Shown piece by piece: positions 7,420 to 14,204 of a stretch of 17,380 nt of DNA. Each line of letters begins with the position of its first letter. Position 1 is the first letter of the stretch. Below the pieces are notes generated by a model, which saw only the letters and a program-made list of their open reading frames with translations, searched no databases and had not been told where the DNA came from. Source of the stretch: an uncultured Spirochaetales bacterium (GTDB lineage Bacteria > Spirochaetota > Spirochaetia > Sphaerochaetales > Sphaerochaetaceae); assembly GCA_945947045.1 (NCBI GenBank), contig CAMEXG010000020.1:1-17380 (forward strand), in the 5' to 3' direction. The translations under genes were made by a program, and so were the position numbers.

Positions 7420-7449
7420 GATGGGAGCCTTTAACTCCCATCTTTTTTT
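7420..7449 (+). terminator. intrinsic terminator after the acyltransferase gene
   Basis: GATGGGAG (7420-7427) pairs with CTCCCATC (7435-7442) across a 7-nt loop and is followed by seven T (7443-7449). The 3' arm and T-tract lie within the last codons and stop of the convergent importer ATPase gene. There is no T-run in the minus direction, so it works for plus-strand transcripts only. Confidence 0.9.
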
Positions 7450-8201
7450 CTCAAATAAAAGTATCTGCCGTTTTCCTTTTCAAGAGTAATAGAGAACACG
7501 TCGTCCAATACTCTTGAATAAAAAATATTATCAGGAGTATCTTCCGACACTACCCTTCCCTCTTTCATTACTATGATTTTGTCTGCAGTCTCCAAAGCCT
7601 GAATAATATCATGAAGCACTACTATGACGCACTTACCCTCTTTTGCCAAAGCCTTTGCTTCATCAAGGACTTTAAACTGCCTTGAAATATCGAGAAAAGT
7701 CGTAGGCTCATCAAAAAGTATAACGTCTGTCTCCTGTACCAGGCACATTGCGATATAGACCTTTTGCCTCTCACCTCCGCTTAGGGATGACAAAAGAGAG
7801 TCTTTCTTATCTTCTATCCCCATTTTCTTCATGGCTTCATCCACCTTTCTATAGTCTTGGCCACTATATCTACGTGGATACCCTATATAAGGGAAACGAC
7901 CATGAAGAACCAATGAAGATACTTTAATATCACTGGTATTTCTGCTTTGTGGCAGATATGACACCCGCTTGGCGCTCTCTCTACGGGACAATGACAATAT
8001 ACTTTCTCCATTAAGACAAACATCTCCGCCTCTTGGAGTTATTATTCTGGAGATGACTTTTAACAGCGTTGACTTTCCAGAGCCGTTTGGACCGACCACG
8101 GCGGTGACTTTTCCCATTTCTGCAGTAATACAGATGTTATTCAACACATTCTTCTTGTCATATCCTGCATTAATGCCTTTAACTAATATCCCCTCTTTCA
8201 T
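7431..8201 (-). CDS. iron/siderophore/cobalamin-type ABC importer, ATP-binding protein
   Basis: 256-aa cytoplasmic ATPase of the FecE/FepC/BtuD group that powers uptake through the FecCD-type permease. Motifs: Walker A GPNGSGKST (37-45), Q-loop Q85, signature LSGGE (140-144), Walker B VILFDEP (160-166), H-loop H197. The segment HGRFPYIGYPRRYS (about 100-113) is typical of the FepC/FhuC subgroup. The start overlaps the permease stop by 4 bp (ATGA) and is preceded by AGAGGT. Substrate (ferric siderophore, haem, corrinoid) cannot be fixed from sequence. Confidence 0.93.
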   Translation of the reverse strand: MKEGILVKGINAGYDKKNVLNNICITAEMGKVTAVVGPNGSGKSTLLKVISRIITPRGGDVCLNGESILSLSRRESAKRVSYLPQSRNTSDIKVSSLVLHGRFPYIGYPRRYSGQDYRKVDEAMKKMGIEDKKDSLLSSLSGGERQKVYIAMCLVQETDVILFDEPTTFLDISRQFKVLDEAKALAKEGKCVIVVLHDIIQALETADKIIVMKEGRVVSEDTPDNIFYSRVLDDVFSITLEKENGRYFYLRKKDGS

Positions 8202-9175
8202 CTCTTACCTCTTATAACCATATAAAGAAAAACAGGACCGCCGATCAGTGCAAGTATTACTCCTACAGGCACTTCGAAGGGAGAGAAGACAAGACGTGAC
8301 AGGGTGTCGCAAATAGTGACAAAGGCGGCTCCGAAAACAGCAGATATAGGAAGATAGTAGCTGTTGTCCCCCTTAATGATCCATCTCACTCCATTGGGAA
8401 TCAACAAGCCTACAAAGCCCATGAGGCCGGAGAAACTGACTGCAGCACCAGCCAATATAGAAGAGAGAACGATAAATATCAGCCTCATTCTTTTTGTATT
8501 CATGCCCAAAGATGACGCCTCGTCGTCTCCCAATGACAGCACTTCAAGATCTTTAGACAAACTGAAAGCAATAAAGGACGCCAAAACTATCAACAAAACA
8601 GCAGGTAATAGCCTCGGCATCGATACAGAGGAAAAACCTCCCACCTTAAAGTCCCCGCTCATAGCAGTCTCTTTAGGGTACAGAGTACATAAGACGTCGC
8701 TTAATGCCCCGAAAATATAATTAAGAGAGACACCTGCCAGTAACAATGTAGACCGCCCCGCCCTTATTTTTCTGCTTAATACAACTACAAATAATGAAGA
8801 GACAAGTGCACCGACGAAAGCGGAGACGGATATTGTCCAGGGTGAAACGGCACCGGACACAAAGGCTATGACCACCATCAACCCTGCACCTGAATTGACT
8901 CCGATTATTCCAGGAGCCGCCAGTCTGTTGCCCAATACGCTTTGAAGCATAGCTCCGGAGAGGGCCAAGGCAAAGCCGGAGGAAATGGACGCAAGTGTTC
9001 TGGGAAGACGGGAATAAACAAAGATATTTGTTTCAGTCGTCTTTTCTCCGTTTATAAGAGACAGAATAAGGGTTGAAGGCCTTATTCCTACAGCCCCCGA
9101 CAATAGAGATAATAAAAGGGAGGAAATGAGGACAACAAAGCCTAAAAGAAGAATGAACGAATTATTTCTTCTCAT
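8198..9175 (-). CDS. FecCD-family ABC importer permease
   Basis: 325-aa integral membrane protein, hydrophobic throughout, with the many helices (about 9-10) usual for FecCD/BtuC permeases. Family landmarks include GVNSGAGL near residue 98, LIPNGVRWIIKGDNSYYLP in the C-terminal half, and the terminal block FEVPVGVILALIGGPVF. It works with the ATPase that follows and the lipoprotein that precedes it. An AGGAG SD lies about 10 nt before the ATG. The start overlaps the end of the lipoprotein gene by 14 bp, indicating coupled expression. Length is normal and there is no sign of damage. Confidence 0.93.
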   Translation of the reverse strand: MRRNNSFILLLGFVVLISSLLLSLLSGAVGIRPSTLILSLINGEKTTETNIFVYSRLPRTLASISSGFALALSGAMLQSVLGNRLAAPGIIGVNSGAGLMVVIAFVSGAVSPWTISVSAFVGALVSSLFVVVLSRKIRAGRSTLLLAGVSLNYIFGALSDVLCTLYPKETAMSGDFKVGGFSSVSMPRLLPAVLLIVLASFIAFSLSKDLEVLSLGDDEASSLGMNTKRMRLIFIVLSSILAGAAVSFSGLMGFVGLLIPNGVRWIIKGDNSYYLPISAVFGAAFVTICDTLSRLVFSPFEVPVGVILALIGGPVFLYMVIRGKR

Positions 9176-10085
9176 TAAGAAGTATCTCCTGAAGCTTCTT
9201 ATAAGCCTCTCCCCATCTGTGGTTTGGCTTTAGGTTATATAACTCTTTCTCCATAAAATAGACTCTGCCCTCTTTAACAGCGTCCAGTTCATTCCATAAT
9301 GGATGATCTTTGAAATATGTCTCCACAAACTTCTTCATCCCCTCCATATCATCACCACGCTGAGTGATAAAGATATAATCAGGGTTTTCCTGGAGGATAT
9401 ATTCAATACTAAGATTCTCCAATAAAGATGAATCGGAGTCTGCAATGTTTACACAGCCAAGATCCCTAAGCATACAGCCCATTACACTAGAAGAACTGTT
9501 TTTAGCCTTTAAATATTGGGTTGATGCAAGAAGACACAGCACTTTTGGAGAATCCGTCCTGTTATGGGAGAGAATATCATCCACATCACTCTTTATTGAG
9601 CTACCGTACTTTTCAAATAGATCCTTTCTCCCTGTAATATCCGTCACTATTTCAAAAAGCCTAAGGTAATCGTTGAAGTCAAAGACTTCGAAATATGCAA
9701 CAGGAATACCCATTTTATCCAAGGTCTCGCACCAGGATACATCCTGCCTGATATTTGGGCTTGCAAGGACAAAATCAGGATTACTTGCTATAAGCTTCTC
9801 CATGGAAAGTGAGTTGATTTTTCCCAAATTAATACACTCTTCATCAAGTTCAATATCCAGATCATTCCAAGCATCATCAGGGCTTGCAACCACCTTTCCT
9901 CCACCAAGAGTCCAGACTTGGGCAAAACTACCAATAAGCACTGCAGTCCTCTCTGCTTTTTGGACAGTGACAGTACGCCCCAAATCATCTGTAAAAACAA
10001 TGCCTCCCTTCTTTTCTTCCTTTTTTGAGCAGGAAGAAAAGATGAGAAGCACGCATAATAGTGCGATAAAAACTTTCTTAGACAC
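9162..10085 (-). CDS. periplasmic-binding-protein lipoprotein of the FecB/BtuF type
   Basis: Substrate-binding component, about 307 aa. The N-terminus is a lipoprotein signal: VSKK, a hydrophobic stretch, then IFSSC with the lipidated Cys at residue 19. Ser at -1 is tolerated by spirochaetal lipoboxes. Peripla_BP_2 features follow: a DDLGRTVTVQKAERTAVL strand, SMEKLIASNPDFVLA, and a C-terminal VYFMEKELYNLKPNHRWGEA. The frame is open to a GTG at 10091; I prefer the GTG at 10085 because GAGG lies 5 nt before it, whereas 10091 has poor spacing. Both give the same mature protein. The ligand is probably a metal chelate (siderophore, haem or corrinoid). It lies 87 bp after the 849-aa reductase with no visible terminator between them. 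Confidence 0.88.
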   Translation of the reverse strand: MSKKVFIALLCVLLIFSSCSKKEEKKGGIVFTDDLGRTVTVQKAERTAVLIGSFAQVWTLGGGKVVASPDDAWNDLDIELDEECINLGKINSLSMEKLIASNPDFVLASPNIRQDVSWCETLDKMGIPVAYFEVFDFNDYLRLFEIVTDITGRKDLFEKYGSSIKSDVDDILSHNRTDSPKVLCLLASTQYLKAKNSSSSVMGCMLRDLGCVNIADSDSSLLENLSIEYILQENPDYIFITQRGDDMEGMKKFVETYFKDHPLWNELDAVKEGRVYFMEKELYNLKPNHRWGEAYKKLQEILLNEKK

Positions 10086-10091
10086 AAACAC

Positions 10092-10172
10092 CTCAAAATC
10101 CGCCTATCCCGATTAGTCATTTCAAAGCCCTTTCCCTTCCTTCGGTCTGGCAGATTTATCTCAGGTGTATTA
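10092..10172 (-). other. gap between reductase and importer operon
   Basis: 81 bp after the reductase stop. I looked for a terminator, a Fur box and a cobalamin riboswitch here and found none. The stretch is purine-rich on the minus strand (GGAAGGGAAAGGG) and could be plain read-through sequence. Co-transcription with the reductase is therefore possible. Confidence 0.4.
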
Positions 10173-12722
10173 TCAGCAGGTAGCCCCGCCCTTTACATTT
10201 TTCTCAAGAACAGCCTTTTTGTCAAAGGAGGAATTGAGAAGTTTGTCGTCGACGTATTCAAAACCAAGTCTTTCGACTGTATCTGCAAATCTTTCTCCAG
10301 TGATTCCTTCGTCTCTAAAGAGAAGAATTGCTTTCTCCACTACATCAATTACTTCTTCTTCCGTAAGAAGAATACGTGAAAGAGGTAAGCCATGGGCAAT
10401 CTTCTTCCCCCATCTTCCGCCGATAAAGACTTTGAAGCCAGGAACATACTCTTCTGTCACTCCGAATGGGCACTTTCCTCTACATCTGGAACAGTTGTTA
10501 CACTGATTTGGATCCACATAGAGTTTTCCATTATCCATCTTTGCTATCTTGATCGGACAAGATTTCTCCACCTGACAGACTTTACACCCCTTACACTTAG
10601 AATAATCGAATACAGGAACATTCTGTCCCACGATTCCAAGGTCATTTAAGTTCGGCTTTACACAGTTATTGGGGCATCCTCCCACAGCTATCTTGAACTT
10701 ATGAGGAAGAACTACGTCATGATATCCTACATAGAAGAGTTCATGAAGCTTCTCTGACAGTCCGAAAGTATCACAAAGACCATACTGACAAGTCGTTCCC
10801 TTACAAGACACTACAGGTCTTACTTTGCTTCCTGTACCACCTGTACTGAGGCCATGTTCATTAAGGAATTCCATCAAAGGCGCAATATTTTCATATTTGA
10901 CACCCTGAACCTCAAGAGTAAGACGAGTGGTCATAGTTATTTCACCCGATCCAAACTTTTCAGCAGCCTCTGCAATAACCTTCTGCTCCTCTGCAGAAAT
11001 CTTTCCGTTCCTTGTTATGATTCTCACATTGAAGACATCCGGATATCTCTTATCTTGTAAGCATCCCAAGCCCTTTACTCTCTTAACTTCCTCTAGCGGG
11101 ATTGCTCCTTCAAACTTAACTTTTACGTCGTTTAGATTAACGCCGCCTTCCAAGCTCTTTGTGGCGGTAAAACCCATAGCCTTCATTCTGTTCTGTACAA
11201 GATATGACTTTCGACCTCTTGCGCATACAAGTAAGAGTTTTGCATCTTTTGGAGTATCTTTAAAGATCTCTTCAAGCTTATCAAAAGAAGCGAACTTCGC
11301 ACCTGGGATTGTCGGAGTGTTGTTTACGTCCACTACTGTATATCCCTTGGCCTTCCCCATCATATATTCATAAGGAGTGAAGCTATCCAGCACTCCGTCA
11401 ATCTTGTTTTCAAGTACATATGAAGCAACCTGGAGAGGATTGAGTGCCGTAGAGAATGGAGGGGCATAAGAGAAGTCTGCACTGTCAAAGTCGGAGAGTG
11501 TCGCTTTCATATACAAGCCGACGACTACAGAATCTACAATCTTATCAACATTTCCCTTACCTGCAACCTGTACGCCAAGGAGCTTCTTGTCCTTTTTGTC
11601 TGCGATAAGCTTGATCACGAAATTACCTGATCCCGGGTAATATCCAGGCTTATCATCGAGAACTACCGATACACTCTCCGCATCAAAGCCTTCTTCCTTA
11701 GCTTTCTCCATTGTAAGACCAGTTCGACCGAGATTCAGAGAAGAAGAAGCCTTTATTACTGCAGTACCCAAGCACCCTTTATAAGAAGCTTCTTCACCGC
11801 TAAGAGCCTTGGCCAGTATTCTTCCTGTGATGTTCGCTGTACTTCCCATTGCAGAGTACTGCCTCTTTCCTGTCACCATATTCTTTACAAGAGCACAGTC
11901 GCCTACAGCATAAATGGAGTCAAGATTTGTTTTCATCTTATCATCTACAACAATTGCACCTTTCTCCATTTCCAGACCGAGAGAGGAGAGAAAATCTGTG
12001 TTTGGTTTTACTCCGAGAGCAAGGACAACCATATCTCCATTTACGTTTCCGACACTTGTCTTGACTCCCTCCGCCTTCTCGCCGCCATATATTTCCTCAA
12101 GCTTCGCACCTAGAATAATCTTTACGCCTGTCTTCTGTATTTCTTTCTTTGCATAAAGAGCCATATCGGGATCAAAGAGGCCTGGAAGAATCTGTGACGC
12201 CATATCTAATACAGTTACATCCAAGCCTTTTGCCTTCAAGTTCTCAGCCACTTCTAGGCCAATAAAGCTGGCACCCACAACTACAGCACATTTGACAGTG
12301 TCAGCATAACTCCTGATAGCCACTGCATCGTCCACACTTCTAAGAGTAAAGACACCATCCTTATCAACTCCGTCCACATGAGGCTTAATAGGAGAAGCAC
12401 CTGTTGCAATAACAAGTTTATCGTAGGAGACTCTCTCTCCGTTCTTAAAGGAGACTGTCTTGTGGTCTTTATCTACAGACACCGCTTCCATCTCTGTCTT
12501 GACTTCAACACCTGTCAGATTTGAATATTTCTCCGGAGTATTGACCACAAGACTCTCTCTATTCTCAATTGCTCCCCCGATATAATACGGCAGTCCGCAG
12601 CCTGCGTATGATATCTCCTTCTCTTTTGTGTATATCACTACATCGTTATTTCTGTTTTCTCTTTTTAGTTTTGCTGCAACTTTTGTTCCGGCAGCAACTC
12701 CACCAAGTACTACTATTTTCAT
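10173..12722 (-). CDS. CoA-disulfide/persulfide reductase - rhodanese - siroheme-type reductase - ferredoxin fusion
   Basis: 849-aa multidomain redox enzyme. Residues 1-445 are an FAD/NAD(P)H disulfide reductase of the CoADR/Npsr type: FAD motif VVLGGVAAG, active-site C42 in GCGLPYYIGG, NAD motif VVVGASFIGLE (147-157), second FAD motif YAVGDC. Residues about 455-540 are a rhodanese with C500 in CARGRKSY. Residues about 555-625 are a nitrite/sulfite-reductase half-domain with TTRLTLEVQG. The siroheme/4Fe-4S part follows with C640, C645 (also C650) and GGCPNNC (C683, C687). An inserted ferredoxin carries two 4Fe-4S motifs (C710, C713, C716, C722; C741, C744, C747, C751). Electrons could run from NAD(P)H via FAD and ferredoxin clusters to siroheme, reducing sulfite, nitrite or persulfide; the real substrate is unknown. 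GGAGGGAAAGT precedes the ATG. Similar fusions in anaerobes are usually annotated only as FAD-dependent oxidoreductase. Confidence 0.88.
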   Translation of the reverse strand: MKIVVLGGVAAGTKVAAKLKRENRNNDVVIYTKEKEISYAGCGLPYYIGGAIENRESLVVNTPEKYSNLTGVEVKTEMEAVSVDKDHKTVSFKNGERVSYDKLVIATGASPIKPHVDGVDKDGVFTLRSVDDAVAIRSYADTVKCAVVVGASFIGLEVAENLKAKGLDVTVLDMASQILPGLFDPDMALYAKKEIQKTGVKIILGAKLEEIYGGEKAEGVKTSVGNVNGDMVVLALGVKPNTDFLSSLGLEMEKGAIVVDDKMKTNLDSIYAVGDCALVKNMVTGKRQYSAMGSTANITGRILAKALSGEEASYKGCLGTAVIKASSSLNLGRTGLTMEKAKEEGFDAESVSVVLDDKPGYYPGSGNFVIKLIADKKDKKLLGVQVAGKGNVDKIVDSVVVGLYMKATLSDFDSADFSYAPPFSTALNPLQVASYVLENKIDGVLDSFTPYEYMMGKAKGYTVVDVNNTPTIPGAKFASFDKLEEIFKDTPKDAKLLLVCARGRKSYLVQNRMKAMGFTATKSLEGGVNLNDVKVKFEGAIPLEEVKRVKGLGCLQDKRYPDVFNVRIITRNGKISAEEQKVIAEAAEKFGSGEITMTTRLTLEVQGVKYENIAPLMEFLNEHGLSTGGTGSKVRPVVSCKGTTCQYGLCDTFGLSEKLHELFYVGYHDVVLPHKFKIAVGGCPNNCVKPNLNDLGIVGQNVPVFDYSKCKGCKVCQVEKSCPIKIAKMDNGKLYVDPNQCNNCSRCRGKCPFGVTEEYVPGFKVFIGGRWGKKIAHGLPLSRILLTEEEVIDVVEKAILLFRDEGITGERFADTVERLGFEYVDDKLLNSSFDKKAVLEKNVKGGATC

Positions 12723-12822
12723 ACTTTCCCTCCACTTATAGGATAATGTCCAAGTACAACTTTGAATAGAATAAATGTAGATAATAAATTTAAATTACCA
12801 CTAAACCAATGGTAGTAGAGCT
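12723..12822. promoter_or_regulatory. divergent promoter region, reductase / CorA
   Basis: 100-bp AT-rich spacer that must carry both starts. For corA the best plus-strand pair is TTGAAT (12762-12767), 17 bp, TAAATT (12785-12790), each 4 of 6. TACCA-N9-TGGTA (12796-12814) follows just before the corA start and could be a small operator or hairpin. No convincing minus-strand promoter was found for the reductase. Confidence 0.3.
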
Positions 12823-13674
12823 ATGAAAAAAATACAGATAATTGATTTGCCTAGTTACACTGATTCAAACAACACATCCTCTTCAAAAGAAGTCATTAAT
12901 AGTCTGAAAACCAACTATTGCTCAAAGATTTCCATCTTTGATGACAAATCTGTATTCATCAGACTAAAAGCAGAGAGAAAAGACGCCAACACGATTCCAT
13001 TATTTGTCGTCGGCATAATAGAAAATAAAGAAGATATTACAATAATCAAAGTCTCCGGCGACTTCTCACTCCTTGAGAATAAGCTGTCAACCCAGTCTTT
13101 CTCTTCAATATCTGAAGTTTTTGCCTTCATCCTCTTTTCTCTTATAAACAATGACTCAGACTTTCTTTCGCTTATGGAGAAAGAAGCAGAAAAGATAGAA
13201 GAAAAGATCCTGGAAGGAACAGATATAAACTTTTTCCCTCTTCTTACAAAAAGAAAAAGGATAGTATCAAAGTTTGAAGCTTTTTATCTTGATACACTCA
13301 CTATTCTGGATGAACTGGAAGAAATTGACGAAAAGACAAGTAGATCCCTTAAACAAAAGCTATCGAGGCTTGAGGTATATGCAAATAGAATTAGCCAGAT
13401 TATCAGTGAAATACGAAGCGAGGGGGAGAGCCTCCAACTTGATAAAGAGAACAAGACAATGGAATTTTTGACAGTCGTCACAACAATCTTTCTACCCCTG
13501 ACCCTTCTCACTGGTTGGTATGGCATGAATTGGAAGGGCATGAAGGAGCTGGAATGGAAATGGGGATATCTCGTCTTTATCTTATTCGCTTTCTTAATAG
13601 TTGTCTTAGAGTCAGTGTTCTTCATTAAGAAAGGTTTTTTTAAAAGAAAAACACATAAATTCAACGATAAATAA
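12823..13674 (+). CDS. corA: CorA-family Mg2+/divalent cation transporter
   Basis: 283-aa membrane protein with CorA layout: a long acidic, helix-rich cytoplasmic domain (about 1-210) and two C-terminal transmembrane helices (about 215-233 and 250-267). The signature YGMN is at 233-236, followed by a loop (WKGMKELEW) close to the usual MPEL loop, then a lysine-rich C-terminus. CorA forms homopentameric channels for Mg2+, sometimes Co2+ or Ni2+. The protein is shorter than the typical 310-350 residues, mainly in the N-terminal domain, but the frame is intact. The ATG at 12823 has only a weak SD (TAGAG). It stands alone, divergent from the reductase. Confidence 0.9.
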   Translation: MKKIQIIDLPSYTDSNNTSSSKEVINSLKTNYCSKISIFDDKSVFIRLKAERKDANTIPLFVVGIIENKEDITIIKVSGDFSLLENKLSTQSFSSISEVFAFILFSLINNDSDFLSLMEKEAEKIEEKILEGTDINFFPLLTKRKRIVSKFEAFYLDTLTILDELEEIDEKTSRSLKQKLSRLEVYANRISQIISEIRSEGESLQLDKENKTMEFLTVVTTIFLPLTLLTGWYGMNWKGMKELEWKWGYLVFILFAFLIVVLESVFFIKKGFFKRKTHKFNDK

Positions 13675-13923
13675 TTGAGAAAGCTTTTCTTAGAAACAGT
13701 TGCTTAGTCATTTCTGTTTTCTTTTTATGATAAAGACAGAACAAACCAAGACAGATAAAGCCCTCTTAGGATAGTGTTTCATCATTTCTGGAATTTATCG
13801 TCTAATATAGCCTTAAAGAGAAATGAGGGATGTAAGGAAGGGTTATTTAAGAAGAAGGGAGACAACGATCAATTCTACTTCGGAGTTTGAATAAAGGTGT
13901 GACATGAGACTGTAATAAAAAAA
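13675..13923. other. 249-bp intergenic stretch between corA and tRNA-Val
   Basis: No gene found. The plus strand has a weak stem-loop (see terminator at 13692). A 23-codon ORF from 13823 has no usable SD. The minus strand has seven T immediately after the tRNA 3' end (plus-strand 13917-13923), which may help end tRNA transcription. The remainder shows no repeat or conserved motif that I recognise. Confidence 0.5.
13692..13726 (+). terminator. weak candidate terminator after corA
   Basis: AGAAACAG (13692-13699) can pair with CTGTTTTCT (13714-13722, one bulged T), followed by a short T-tract. The stem is AT-rich and the loop is 14 nt, so stability is doubtful. Confidence 0.3.
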
Positions 13924-13995
13924 TGCGGGCGGGCAGGATTGAACTGCCGACCCCATCCGTGTGAAGGATGTGCTCTCCCACTGAGCTACGCCCGC
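13924..13995 (-). tRNA. tRNA-Val (anticodon CAC)
   Basis: Full cloverleaf on the minus strand: acceptor GCGGGCG/CGCCCGC, D-arm GCTC...GAGC, anticodon stem CATCC/GGATG with loop TTCACAC giving anticodon CAC (reads GUG), T-arm GGCAG-TTCAATC-CTGCC, and discriminator A. CCA is not encoded and must be added by nucleotidyltransferase. The 3' end is followed by seven T. Confidence 0.95.
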
Positions 13996-14204
13996 AAATA
14001 TGCAATGAAAAGAATAGACCAAGACAAAGCCTTATTCAAGCCCCTTCCCTCTTTATATATTCCACTTTTATTCTTTCATAGAATTCATTAATCTTAATTC
14101 GTTATTTATATTCCTATTTTAGAATATTATTTTCCAAAAATATTATATTTACACAACATTTTCCGATGAAACTATAATTCCAATTTGAATACATTGTCCT
14201 GCTA
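13996..14204. other. AT-rich spacer between tRNA-Val and the 980-aa gene
   Basis: About 209 bp holding the tRNA promoter and, further up, very AT-rich sequence (14080-14160) with imperfect AATATT repeats. No terminator with a GC stem was seen for the 980-aa gene, and no ORF with an SD. Confidence 0.45.
14011..14039 (-). promoter_or_regulatory. promoter of tRNA-Val
   Basis: On the minus strand TTGAAT (14034-14039), 17-bp spacer, TATTCT (14011-14016). Initiation would fall about 10 nt before the mature tRNA 5' end, a natural position for a tRNA promoter. Confidence 0.65.

Noticed and set aside
10092..10172. Possible cobalamin riboswitch or Fur box before the importer operon
   Set aside because: Purine-rich pieces recall parts of the riboswitch, but the conserved core motifs and a paired structure are missing, and no Fur-like inverted repeat is present.
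13823..13894. 23-codon ORF between corA and the tRNA
   Set aside because: No properly spaced SD and no recognisable peptide.
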